Source: Acanthornis magna (Eukaryota; Chordata; Aves; Passeriformes; Acanthizidae). From it: a stretch of DNA of 64,000 nucleotides. The position numbers and the translations under genes were made by a program. This document shows, one piece after another, positions 1 to 11,245 of the stretch (positions within the stretch are counted from its first letter, which is position 1; the number at the start of each line of letters is the position of its first letter). Below the pieces are notes generated by a model. The model was not told where the DNA came from. It did no database searches and saw nothing but the letters and a program-made list of their open reading frames with translations. The stretch covers positions 3,471,501 to 3,535,500 of the forward strand of contig JAWUZG010000005.1 in the NCBI GenBank assembly GCA_036785705.1. The letters are read 5' to 3'.

Positions 1-1314
1 GTACATGATATGCTTACAGTAAATTATTAAGAGCAGAAGATGAAGCTAAGGCAAACCAAGCCCATTCTGGTAGGGGAATTTGAGTAAAGCCTTCGATTTT
101 TATTTTCTTTTTGAGAAGTGTGTTATCTTTTTACCCCACTTTCATTGATAAAGGAAATCTGCAGTGGGATTTTTTCATGCTGAAGGAAATGTGGGTGAGA
201 ATCGCCTTCATCCTCGGAGCAAGAGGCACAAGGATGGTACGGTGGGAAGCAGCTCCCATGTGAGGATGGAGGATCCTGTTCCCCTCAATTGCCTATTTCT
301 ATTTGGCTCTAATTCCCTATTTAGTCAGAACTTTCTCCTTTACTTCATTTGGAAGAGTCAGTTAGAGGGTGTCTGAAATTAGGGGTTTTCTATCCCTGCT
401 CTTGAGATAAACTAGATGAAATGCAAAAAGTCGAATTAATTTTACTTTTTTCATTAGGATTTGACATGTTGGAATAGCATCCCTAACTTTTTTACATTCT
501 TAATAAAGGAGGAAAAAAAGAAATCAACAATTCAGTCCATGTTTCAGGAATGCTTTGTCTGGGGTTCCATGCTATTGCTTCCTGTAACATGAAAGTAATA
601 TCAAATTGAAAATATTTCTGTTCAGCAACTTCAGCAGCTCTAAATTAAGGAAATGTGTAGTTTATTGGCTTTCAATGCTTGAGCAGGTTAAGAATGTGTA
701 AGCAAGAAAGATTTCATTTAGAAAGAGAAGTGCAATGTCCATGACACCAACAGAGACATTAAGAGAGATTAGGCCATCTTCATAAACTACTTTTCAGCTA
801 TGAGATTATCAAAAATAATGAATGCCACTCATTAAAGAAAACAATTTTTGAAATAAAGAAAATTCATTTTTCAGGCAGTAACAGCTCATGGAGATAAAAT
901 TGGATGATAAGCAGCAAACCAGTTTTTACACTGTTGTACCAAAAGTGGCACTGACCACCACTTGCTCTAGAGCAGGTGACCTTCAGGTCACACTCTGCAC
1001 ACGGCAGAACTGCCACAGATTGGGAAAAAAAGGTGGTTTGAGGAAGATTTTCTTTTTGTGACAGGAATGGAGATCTGTCTCCTCCACTTGCATTGCCAGG
1101 TTTTATAGATCATGATTAAAATATGACTAATACATTTAACTTTTAATGTGTGTGTGGGCTTCAAAATGAAATTTTAAATCTCATTTGCGTTAGTTTAGAA
1201 GAGATTAACAACTTGTGAATGGGAAGGTACAAGGAACAAAGATGCTCTGAATTCTGGTGGCATCTCAGCCACTTTGCAGTGTAGCTGGGGAGTGATGGCA
1301 CTGCCCTTGTCCAC
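1..1314. other. AT-rich unique non-coding sequence
   Basis: No gene, RNA or recognisable repeat is visible here. The sequence is AT-rich with short A and T runs and stop codons in all frames. The only open frames are about 70 codons or shorter and resemble nothing. A short GT run lies near 1147-1155. It is probably intergenic or intronic. Confidence 0.6.
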
Positions 1315-1670
1315 GTGTGAATGCGGTGGACGTTCCTGCGGTCGCTCCCTCAGACATCCCCGAAGCACAACCCGCCAATGGAAATTGAGCTGCAGCATCT
1401 CCAGGATCATTTAGCCCTGCACACCTCATGCGGAGGTCCTGAAGCAGTCGCTCAGCTCAGGTGGTCTCTGCAGAGGTGCATCCGAAGGGCTCTGCGGCAG
1501 GGAGCGATCGGGCAGAGCGTGACCCACGCCGTGATCCCCCTCCAGAAGAGCTGGGCTCAGGAGGCTCCCCCCAAAAGGCAGGTGGCAGTCAGAGAAAGCT
1601 GTGCCATCGAGGGGAGGTGGCACACAGAGGCTGGAGTCAGGAAAACTGTGCTGATTCATCCCTACTGAGG
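1315..1670. other. CpG-bearing GC-rich block
   Basis: Base composition changes sharply here from AT-rich flanks to GC-rich sequence with about 17 CpG dinucleotides, most of them between 1320 and 1610. Overlapping frames stay open on both strands (115 codons on plus from 1321, 136 codons on minus ending at 1836). That is expected where GC content is high and stop codons are rare. None of the translations shows a known domain, signal peptide or low-complexity protein pattern. It could be a small unmethylated regulatory island, an untranslated exon of a long RNA, or an old GC-rich repeat I do not recognise. A protein-coding role is not supported. Confidence 0.4.
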
Positions 1671-4067
1671 ACCCCGCGTGCATGGAAATCTCATTCGCCT
1701 GCAGCTGATGGCTTTGTTTCAGGGGAAAAATAGGAAAACGCAGGTACGAAGTTGAATATTCAGAGTCATGATGCGAGAGGTGAATCATTTTACAGTGTGG
1801 ATGACAAGATAGAAAAAAACCCAAAAAACTAAACAAAATATATATTAAAACTCAAGCTGGAAACTTCAGTTTTAAGAATTTTTAAGACAGAACACAAAGA
1901 ATAACCTAGAATTTCTAAAACATGGGTAAATATGAACCAATTACTTATTATTTCATTAGAATGGAGATGGGAAGGACCAATTCCTAACTCTCAGCGTTTG
2001 CCTCCTGGGGTCCTAGATAGCTTTTCCTGTCAAATTAAAACAGAAAAAAAAAAGATAAATAAACATGAGAAATTAAGATTGTCTAGGTAGGTGAAGGAGA
2101 AAGGAAAAGAAGCAAGGAAATAATGTTCCACAATTATTACCAGAGCTAAGAGAAACAAAATTACTTGATCATAAATTCAGGATAATCTGGTTTTCTTTAT
2201 GAGTTTCCATTTTATTAATGAAAGGAAGGTAACACCTTAGTGTACCCGGATGAATTAAAATGCCTATTTGTAGAAGCAATCCTCCATAGGGGTCTTTAAT
2301 AGAATCTGTGAACAATTCTGGAGTCAGATAATTTAGCTGTAAAAAGGCAATATTAATAGCTCACCTCTGGGTACACAGCCCGGGCTGGACAGGAGTAGGA
2401 AGAAGGGAATATTGGCAGGGAAGCCTGGGGGGGTTATTAGCATTATGCCAACTTCCTGCAGCCCAAAGGCTTCACACAATCGGCTCTGTAAAAAGGGGGG
2501 AAGTCAACAAGCAGCAGATCTGTAAATTGTCTGCCTTGTTTATCAAATCCCACACACGCTCAAGCTTTGGACTGAATGAGCCTGGAACACAGGGTACAAA
2601 AAGAAGTGGGACACCAGTTCACAGATGTCTTATTTTTAATCTGATTATTCTAAAAGAAATAAAAGTTTTTTTAAAAAATCTTCTCTAAAATATAATTGAT
2701 CAAACACTTCAACTTAACTCCTCAGTAGGATTCAATACACCTGAAAAAATATCCAGGTATTTCATCTGCATCAGCTCTTGAAAGAAAGTTCCCAAAACTT
2801 TTCAGTCTTTGTCCTAGAAAATGTGTACACATCAGGAATGTGACTAATTTTAATGATGCCTCATACTGAAAAAGACAATGACTTTAACACTGAAAAATAT
2901 TTACTCCCTAATTTTAAAGAGGGTTTTCTCATTAATCTTTGAAAGAGAATATATAAAATATCTAAAGTATCGTCTCAGTTATTTTGAGCAAATCTGACAA
3001 AGATGCTGCTCATGAAAATTCCAATCAGTCCTTATTAGCTGCAGTTCAATTCCATGCATGGCAGAAAGTCTCTGTAAATAGAAATATGCAGGGAAAAAAA
3101 GAGATGAGAATAAACAATTCAGCCCAGCCATGGGTAGGTGCTACTCCTGCACTAGGAAAGTGCGATCCTTCCAGACTTTAGAAATCACGGCATTGTCATT
3201 TGGGGTTTGAAATGGGACCATGACCCTCTTTTCAGAGAAGAGATTTGCAAAAGGCAGAAAATTTCTTTGCATCAGCCCCCGGCAATCTTCATTTTGCATA
3301 AAGATGAAAATGGCGATTGGTACTGAAGAGCCACAAACCCACGAGTTTAGTGAGGAACTGGAAGAGCTGCTTGAAAAGTTTCAACAGAAACTACAGAAAA
3401 TGGACTTTTTCAATTCAATCAACTTGGTTTTCATGATGAACTGGTTTTATGAGCAAGACTGGGAATAAAGTATTATCAAAACTATAAATATTCTAGCCAG
3501 CCAAATTATACAAAATAGTTGCATGTTCATTCCTCCCGCCCCCATTCCTCATCTTTTCTACAGACTTTCTCCAAAACGTCAACCTCCCATGCTGAAACTG
3601 CCCATGTTCACTTAGAAAAGCAGAAAGAAAGGGCAAAAGAAATATTCAAACCTACATCTTTTCTCAAGGTAAAAACTGGGATGTTGCCCTAATCAAATAT
3701 CCAAACCATTGTTCCCCCAGTGTAGGAGAGGGAGACATGAGCCCAGGATTCTGTTTTCACATCACACAGCACCACACAAACTCTGAAAACTTGTGAGTGA
3801 TCTCTAATGTATAATACTGGAATTTCTTACTTCACAAATGTTATTCACCTTCACTACAAGGAAAAAAACCTTACTATTCTCAATATCGGTTGAGTAGAAA
3901 TGAAAACAAACTAAATTTGGCAGATTATGACAAAGGTAATTTTCTTCTAGGGAAAGGTAAAAGGGACAAATAAGGCTTAATCCACACAGAAATTGCTTTC
4001 AGGAAAATCTGTTTCTGTGGAGTTCAAACACACACATTATGATGCAAGCAGTGACTTCTCCCCTTCT
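1671..4067. other. Unique non-coding sequence with one moderately GC-rich element
   Basis: Mostly AT-rich single-copy sequence. A more balanced element lies at about 2340-2590. It contains, on the minus strand, a strong pyrimidine tract ending in CAG next to a GTGAGC site, listed under findings. The 82-codon open frame at 3220-3468 is not recognisable and has no supporting context. Confidence 0.5.
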
Positions 4068-4552
4068 TGTCTGCCCTCCTGAGACCCCACCTGGAGTCCT
4101 GCGTCCAGCTCTGGACACAGGAAAGATGTGGAGCTGCTGGAGCGAGTCCAGAGGAGGCCATGGAGATGCTCCAAGGGCTGGAGCCCCTCTGCTCCAGAGC
4201 CAGGCTGGGAGAAGGGAAGCTTCTGCAGAGACCTTAGAGCCACTTAGTGCCTCAGGGGGCTTACAAAAGGGAGAAAGGGGGACTTTACATGGGCACACCG
4301 TGACAGGACAAAGGGCAGGGGTTCCAAACTGCCGCAGGGCAGGGTTAGAAGGCATATTGGGAAGGAATTCTAGCTTGTGAAGGTGGGCAGGCCCTGGCAC
4401 AGGTGCCCAGAGAAGCTGTTCTGCCCCTGCATCCCTGGCAGTGTCCAAGGCCAGGCTGGACAGGGCTCTAAGCAACCTGGGACAGTGGCAGGGGGGTTGG
4501 AACTGGATGAGCTGTAGGGTCCCTTCCAACCCCAACCATTGCACGATTCTAA
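4068..4552 (+). mobile_element. CR1 LINE, 3'-end fragment (sense on plus)
   Basis: This is a 5'-truncated copy of the avian CR1 non-LTR retrotransposon, covering the end of the reverse-transcriptase ORF2 and the 3' UTR. Landmarks of the bird CR1 3' region appear in order: the segment reading 'gagctgctggagcgagtcca' at about 4131-4150, 'gacaggacaaagggcagg' near 4302, 'cacaggtgcccagagaagct' near 4397, and the terminal 'gggtcccttccaacccc' near 4517 followed by a degenerate ATTCTA tail. Compared with my memory of the consensus, pieces are missing near 4200-4215 and near 4480. The copy is therefore decayed and cannot encode a working protein. Bird CR1 copies are nearly all truncated like this. The 220-codon antisense frame over it is a by-product of the element. 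Confidence 0.93.
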
Positions 4553-7218
4553 TAAATCCCATAAGTCTATTCCCCTCCTGAATTCCAACATGCAGGTTAT
4601 AGGGAGCTACTATCGAGGTGCAACGTGATGGATCCATTTTCATGAATAGATAGGTAAGCAATAAGTCTATGTCTTTTTCTTTCCTCTTTATTTTAATATC
4701 TATTCAGTTTTGTTATTGGGCTATTATATTTTGCTGTTGCAATTTAAACCTTTTATCAGAAATAAATCTTTGAGTTCTATTATCTTGTAACAATTCTGTA
4801 GGGACAGGCATTTCAAAAAGCTGAAAGATAAAAATGAGAAGGAAAAGAGCTTTTTTTGCAGGCCTCTATTAAAGTTTTCACACTGCTACATTACAGCTAT
4901 AAAATAGCATCTTTGACAATAATTCATTTCAATTCCATAATACACATGGAATATGTTATGCTGTATTAATCAACAATTGTTTTGCTAACTTATTAAAATC
5001 ATTCATTTGAAATTGCATATAATTTTAGTGCCATCTTGTAGCTGATTTATAGTGACTGAAAGTTTACTGATAGTTTCTCATCCGCCTGAGACCTCATGAA
5101 ATTTGCAAATAATGTTGATTCTTTCTTAAATGTGCTTTTAGTCAGTAGACATCACTAAGGTATAATGAAAAACACTTGACACAATTTAAGTGGTCGCTGG
5201 CTTTGGGATTTTTGAAGGTAACGCTCCAAAAGAAGAAGATAAGGAAGAAATAAAAGGAATGAATGGAAGAAGTTGTGAAATGTGCTGGAAACCTGCAGAA
5301 TTGCAGAAACATGAGGAATCTCTTTCTCCCCGAGCCAGCATCAATGATTCATTAGCCACTTGCTAAAACTCAATAATCAGTTCATGATTTGCTGAGTTCA
5401 ACCATTATGAAAACAATATACAGAATCAGTAAATAATGGCCTCTGATGAATCTGCCGCACTGTATTCCTTTTGGAAGGATAACAATAGAAAGATCCAGAA
5501 TAAAAGTAGAAAAGGGAAGCAAATGAACCCAGTAAATCACATGGAAGCCTAACTTTGTACTGTGTATCTGAATTTACTCTGTGCATCCAACTTCTTTATA
5601 GGCTCGACACACCTGCCTGCCTAAAAATGAGTTCATTTTCAAACCCTAAATTGCAGGTTCTGTTCTAACACACTGAAAAGTAATAGTTTGGTGAGTTTTT
5701 AGGGGGGATTGTTCTTTTTATTTTTTTTTTTAGCATGTTCTGAAGTAAAAAAATTCTCTTTCTGTTAAGCACCACTGGCAGAAGTATTTTTCACATGCAG
5801 CAATATGTTCTCACTGTCATGTCTCAGAAGAAATCCCTTGGGGCTCAAGATCTGTGCATGTAATACCCACACAGAAAATTAAGCCTCAATTGACTCCACA
5901 AAAAAATACCAAATCCCACCTCTAAGAATATCTAAGCATTGTTTTTTAATGATGATTAACGTGATCCTTTTTTGGGTTCTAATATTAGTTACACCCATTT
6001 GTGCCATGGCTAGATTTGATATAGTCAGGGATTTCTTTAAAATGTTGGACTGGGAGATAATGAGTTTCACAAATTTCTCCAGCGCTCAGGAGAATGCAGG
6101 ATCTTCACAGAATCTCAGGACCGGCGCATCTTTCTTCCTCGAAATTGAAACCCTTGCTGCCTCTGTTTTTTAAGTTTAAACACGGAGGTTTGCTCCTGTG
6201 AATGGGGTTCCAAAGGAAAGGAAAAAACCCTTCAGTCCCATCCAGAGTGTATTTTGAAAAGTTTAGCTTCCCTAAGGTCTTAACAAAAGGGAATTCTACT
6301 TGAGGGAAGAGATGATTAATCCAAGATGCTCCAATGTTGTAATGATGAAAAGGATGCTCAACAGGTCTGAGCCTTTCGAAGGGAGGGTCTCACTCATCTC
6401 TGCCAAGGTGTGGTTCGTGAAGCATCTTCAGCTCTTGACACAGCAGAGGGCACCTCGGAATAATACAGCCTCTCTCCAGGGAACAAAATGCATTTCCAAG
6501 CCTTTTCTTTCCCAGGTTAACATTTGACAAGCTTGCTTTAATGCTCATTCTCCCCAAATACCTTAGATGAGGAGGACAGAAAAAGTTTGTGGCAGAGGAG
6601 GACAGAAGGGAAAGGAATTCAAGATTTTCAAAACAGTGCCCAAAAGCAGACTTTCTTTCCTTGCTGCAGACACCAGGTAATGAGTACAAATGGATGTGCC
6701 AGGGATTATTCTGGAAGCCTGGGCCAAAGAAAATGGGGTTCGCTCAGCTTTTACACACAAAGACACACACACACGAATTCTTCTGAAATCTTATTGCTTA
6801 AGTGTATGGGCTGAAAATGGAGTAACGCTTAAATCCTACTGCTCCACAAAGCCAACAGAAGTCAATTAGTCCAACTTCAGCACCACGCTAATTTTCCCAC
6901 TGTCTAATTATTTTTGACACAATACCACAAATGTACGCAAATGTGGAAAGGTGCAGCCCCTGTCCAGAAGATCAGCTGTTCCAAGTTCACCCTAATATCG
7001 ATACAAATAATGGAACACACTTTTGCTCTCAAAAATGGCAGTCAAAGCAAATTGGGCATTCTGCGCCGGGCTCTGGCAGCCTTTTGTATCGCTTTCATTA
7101 GAGTGTCAGCCTCTAAAAAAATAATGTGACAAAGGAAGGGTGGCTGGTGAGCTGGCAATCATACAACGTCTATAGATCTGAGCCCTTCTCTAATGATCAT
7201 ATGTGATTTACAGAATCA

Positions 7219-7249
7219 AAGGGTCAAATTCTGCCCTCAATTACACACC
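7219..7249. repeat. Possible old amniote interspersed-repeat scrap
   Basis: The segment 'gggtcaaattctgccctcaa' followed by 'ttacac' resembles the end of an ancient interspersed repeat found widely in turtles, crocodiles and birds, where a phrase like 'ccaaattctgctctcagtta' recurs. This is recognition from memory of a short, diverged match, so the family name is left open. Confidence 0.35.
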
Positions 7250-8761
7250 TATTGCTAGGTGGTACAGGACCACATGGCAGGTGAATTAGAGACATTATTG
7301 TGTTTCTAAAGAAACAGAAAAATGCTCTGTGGCCTTCAAAGTAACAAATTCAGTGTTGATCCTACATTAAATAACAACATATAAATGTACGGAAATATCA
7401 GAGCATCTTCAGGCCATTTTTTTAATAGAGATATTTTGTGGAGCAACAGAACTGCTGCAGTCTCTGGTTCCTGTCTAACATTCTGCATTTTTAGTCTAAT
7501 ATTCTATATTCCACAAGTCAAACCCTGGAAAGGAAAAACTGGCATTGTTTTGGGCTGCTTGGACCCTGAAGCTTTGGCTGAGTTTGTCAGTAGTTCCCCT
7601 TCTCTGCTGTGTCCAGTGTTATCACAGGATAAGTGTTTCTTATTTCACATTTCTGATGTGTCTCTTAACTAATCCATACACACTCTACGGTAGGATTAAT
7701 GCAATTCATTGCTCAGATGCACAAGTTATTTCATATTTTTTTTGGTAAATAAATGCAATGACTTCTTTTACTTAGAGCTGGAAATAAATTCTGACTTTCC
7801 ATTTGGGCAAGACACAGGGATAAAAAGTTCAGGACAGTTGCGAGAGCAATCTGACCAACAAATGGAACTCAAACAGGAGCAAACAATGGAGAAGGAAACT
7901 AAACAATGAGTAGGACTATTAAAGAACAGCTCCATGGATTTGGATGTGCCACAGAAACATCCTTACCCCAACCTCTCCGTGTCTCTTTCATCCCACTGGA
8001 AGAAACTACACTGTGATTTATGTTGTAGGCGCTGTGTTTCCATGTCGTTTTAAAGGAAAGGAATTTTCTGGATCTTCCCTTTCTTAGTTAATACACATGC
8101 ACACCCTCACACAAAACATATGTTAATAACTGCAGACCACAAATTTAATTTATCTCAGCTTTCCACCTGACATCATTCCTTGTCATGTGGCGCATACCCA
8201 TCCGTAAACAAAATGGGGATTCATTTCCATAGCAACAGCGAGTGGGACTTTGATCAGCTCCAATGATTATTTGTAGGCACACACGTTTACAGATATCAAA
8301 ATCCTAACCGAAGACTGATTACCTTTTTTTTCTTTTTTAAATGAAAGCAGTTCAGTTGGTTTATATGTACGAGCAGGCGTGTAAGGTAAAGGCACTAAAA
8401 AATACCCTTGAATGGCAAAGGAAGCACTGGTCATTAGCCTGGTGTCACTTCCACTTCCTTGGGAATATAGATATTCCTAATATGTATAATCTGATGAATG
8501 TGTCGTGTGGCCAATAAAGTATTTTCTTTGTGTTCCCTGGCAGATGTGCAGGTTCAGGCTGCACATGCAGGTGTTTTGGGGCTGGCTCGTGTGGGATGAG
8601 GAGAGGTGGTAGCCTGTGGCTTGACAGAAAAAGAGAAAAAAATCTGAACAATGTGTTGAAAAAGACTCCAGTCAGAGCTGCACAGGACCAGCTGTTTTTT
8701 TCTAATTAGAATAACAAGAATAGCACATGCTAAAATTTTTTTTTTTTTTCTCAAAAGCAAT

Positions 8762-8840
8762 GAATGCTTCAGGAACTATAAGGAAAGAGCTCTAAAACCT
8801 ATTTAAATGAAGGAATGCTTCAGGAGCCATATGGAGAAGA
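8762..8840. repeat. Short imperfect direct duplication, period 51
   Basis: The 13-bp string 'gaatgcttcagga' occurs at 8762 and again at 8813. It is followed in both places by similar sequence ending in GGA(A/G)A(A/G)(A/G). It is probably a small local tandem duplication that has since diverged. Confidence 0.5.
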
Positions 8841-9170
8841 AAAAGAAAAGGCGAAAGTAGAGAAATGTTTTATTTTTAGCTAAATCTGAAGCATTCCGAT
8901 TCTTCATCCAATGTTACACAGAAATTATCTTACTTTTAAACTTCCAAAAATGTCAGTGCTGATGCTTATTGTATCATGGCTTAAACAAGATTTTAAAACA
9001 CTTAGTGCATTTCAGTGGGGTGTTCTTGCAGGCATTGTAAATTCCATTATATGCCCTGAACGTGCACTGAGATATATCCCCTATGATATATCTCCGGTAA
9101 TATAGGAGAGTTGCACATAATGAAGTATGTGACAAACACTCAAAACACACCCTCTATCATCAGTATTTTC

Positions 9171-9216
9171 TCCTTTTTTTTCTTTCTTTCTTTCTTTTTT
9201 TTTTTTTTTTTTTTTT
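9171..9216. repeat. Pyrimidine microsatellite (TTTC)n plus T run
   Basis: About 46 bases are almost pure T with four regularly spaced C residues in the centre (TTTC units at about 9181-9195), followed by an uninterrupted T run of about 21 bases. It is a length-unstable simple repeat. No gene body lies next to it that would make it a splice tract. Confidence 0.9.
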
Positions 9217-9837
9217 AACTTCTCCTGAAGCACTGATGATTCCAAACTTTGACTACAGGAATAACATTTGTAACAACTACGGCATTCTGGACATCTGCAC
9301 TGTTAGAGTACTTTAGAATAAAGTCACATGGCCATAGGGAAATTTCACAGAATTCAAATCACAGTGACTTGCCAAGGTGTATAACGAGTTTGTTTTCAGC
9401 TGTTCTTCTCATGAATAATTACCAAGCAGGCATATCCTAAAGCTAGCACAAGCTGTCATTTCACCAGAAATATTCAATATTTAAAACAGAATTTCGAATT
9501 TAGAATTTCATAAATGAAAATAATTACAGCGCAGGCAAAATAGCACAGTTCAAGTGCTGTCAGGTACTTCTTGCCTTTCCACGAGGCTTCCCACAACCAG
9601 ACGTTGCAGTCACATTAAATTATTTTTACAATGTAAAGAAAATTATGCAAATGCAAGAGGAATTGCAAGGATCTTCTTTTTCCCCAGACTAATACTTTGT
9701 TATCATTTTCCTGACTATTCCTTTACCAAGCACAGAAAGAGACAACGCAGTGCAATCCCAAGATTTCCATCTGTTTCGGTCCCTTTGGATCAAACACGCG
9801 ACGTGTGTGAGAGCCAAGGGCAGCGCGGAGCTGGGCA
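9217..9837. other. Unique non-coding sequence before the minisatellite
   Basis: Single-copy AT-rich sequence that turns GC-rich after about 9780. Frames that start here and run on into the minisatellite (200 codons from 9554) are open only because of the repeat. Nothing coding is recognised. Confidence 0.55.
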
Positions 9838-10003
9838 GGAAGGAGAGGCGGGAACGAGATGGAAGGGCACGAGATGGGACCTCAAAGCCTCCCCAAGACC
9901 CTTTGCCAGCAGGCAGGTCCCTCCAGGAAGGAGGAGAGGCAGGAATGGGATGGAAGGGCACGAGGTCAGCCTGAGAGCCTTTGCCAGCAGGCAGGTCCCT
10001 CCA

Positions 10004-10359
10004 GGAAGGAGGAGAGGCAGGAATGACATGGAAGAGCATGAGATGGGACCTCAAAGCCTCCCTGAGAGCCTTTGCCAGCAGGCAGGTCCCTCCAGGAAGG
10101 AGGAGAGGCAGGAATGGGATGGAAGGGCACGAGGTCAGCCTGAGAGCCTTTGCTAGCAGGCAGGTCCCCCCAGGAAGGAGGAGAGGCAGGAATGACATGG
10201 AAGGGCACGAGATGGGAGCTCAAAGCCTCCCTGAGAGCCTTTGCCAGCAGGCAGGTCCCTCCAGGAAGGAGGAGAGGCAGGAATGAGATGGAAGGGCACA
10301 AGATGGGACCTCAAAGCCTCCCTGAAAGCCTTTCTCAGCAGGCAGGTGAGGTCCCTCCA
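10004..10359. repeat. Higher-order repeat, copy A (356 bp)
   Basis: This block consists of four minisatellite units in the order 91, 78, 91 and 96 bp. Read by eye, it is identical base for base to the next 356 bases. Distinctive variants recur at the same place in both copies: 'gctagcaggcagg' in place of 'gccagcaggcagg', 'ggagctcaa' in place of 'ggacctcaa', and 'tttctcagcagg' in the last unit. Confidence 0.93.
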
Positions 10360-10715
10360 GGAAGGAGGAGAGGCAGGAATGACATGGAAGAGCATGAGAT
10401 GGGACCTCAAAGCCTCCCTGAGAGCCTTTGCCAGCAGGCAGGTCCCTCCAGGAAGGAGGAGAGGCAGGAATGGGATGGAAGGGCACGAGGTCAGCCTGAG
10501 AGCCTTTGCTAGCAGGCAGGTCCCCCCAGGAAGGAGGAGAGGCAGGAATGACATGGAAGGGCACGAGATGGGAGCTCAAAGCCTCCCTGAGAGCCTTTGC
10601 CAGCAGGCAGGTCCCTCCAGGAAGGAGGAGAGGCAGGAATGAGATGGAAGGGCACAAGATGGGACCTCAAAGCCTCCCTGAAAGCCTTTCTCAGCAGGCA
10701 GGTGAGGTCCCTCCA
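10360..10715. repeat. Higher-order repeat, copy B (356 bp)
   Basis: Exact tandem copy of the preceding block, with the same four-unit order and the same variant bases. The units before and after (9926-10003 and 10716 onward) differ from the corresponding units, so the perfect duplication is confined to these two blocks. It is either a very recent unequal exchange or a local assembly error. Confidence 0.93.
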
Positions 10716-10990
10716 GGAAGGAGGAGAGGCAGGAATGACATGGAAGAGCATGAGATGGGAGCTCAAAGCCTCCCTGAGAGCCTTTGCCAGCAGGCAGGTC
10801 CCTCCGGGAAGGAGGAGAGGCAGGAATGGGATGGAAGGGCACGAGATGAGCCTGAGAGCCTTTGCCAGCAGGCAGGTGAGGTCCCTCCAGGAAGGAGGAG
10901 AGGCAGGAATGGGATGGAAGGGCACAAGATGGGACCTCAAAGCCTCCCTGAGAGCCTTTGCCAGCAGGCAGGTGAGGTCCCCCCAGGAAG

Positions 10991-11245
10991 GCCAGCCCTT
11001 GCTGTGCCCACGGGAGAGGCTCTGGGAAGGCAGCAGGCAGCAGTGCCCACCTTCCCCGAGCCCCCAGCGCACAGGGAGAAGGGAGCGTGGGCAGCAGGAG
11101 CAGCTCCGAGGAGCAGCATGTCCCAGCTCCTCCGCCAGTGCCGGTGACCCCTCTGTCGCAGCAGCAAGTCGCAGCTCACAGCCCGGGGCTGCCCGGGTTT
11201 CCACCCCAGAGGGATGACTGCGAGCCAAGAGAAAAGCGCTCGCCT
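10991..11245. other. CpG-bearing GC-rich flank of the minisatellite
   Basis: The array ends in unique GC-rich sequence with about a dozen CpGs and a CCCGGG pair at 11182-11197. Frames remain open on both strands but match nothing. It could be a small regulatory island or simply the GC-rich context in which the minisatellite arose. Composition falls back to AT-rich after about 11245. Confidence 0.4.

Larger units (their letters stand above)
4553..9170. other. AT-rich unique non-coding sequence
   Basis: No gene or RNA is recognisable. Small features inside are an old repeat scrap at 7219-7249, a short CA run near 6764-6774, and a local duplication at 8762-8840. The stretch at about 8150-8330 has balanced composition and no repeat signature and could be a regulatory element, but nothing in the sequence alone proves it. 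All open frames are short and unrecognised. Confidence 0.55.
9838..10990. repeat. GC-rich minisatellite with higher-order structure
   Basis: Thirteen tandem copies of a G+A-rich unit can be placed by the anchor 'ggaaggaggagaggcaggaa'. Anchors start at 9838 (slightly shortened), 9926, 10004, 10095, 10173, 10264, 10360, 10451, 10529, 10620, 10716, 10807 and 10890, with a terminal partial copy at 10986. The steps between them are 88, 78, 91, 78, 91, 96, 91, 78, 91, 96, 91, 83 and 96 bp. Three unit types explain most of this. The 91-bp form is the basic one. The 78-bp form lacks 13 bp around 'gggacctcaaagcc'. The 96-bp form carries an extra GTGAG after 'cagcaggcag'. Because 78, 91 and 96 bp have different lengths modulo 3, the reading frame changes from unit to unit. 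The long open frames on both strands are therefore a product of base composition, not of selection for protein. Confidence 0.97.

Noticed and set aside
3999..4661. 220-codon open frame on the minus strand
   Set aside because: It lies almost wholly antisense to the CR1 fragment at 4068-4552 and has no protein resemblance.
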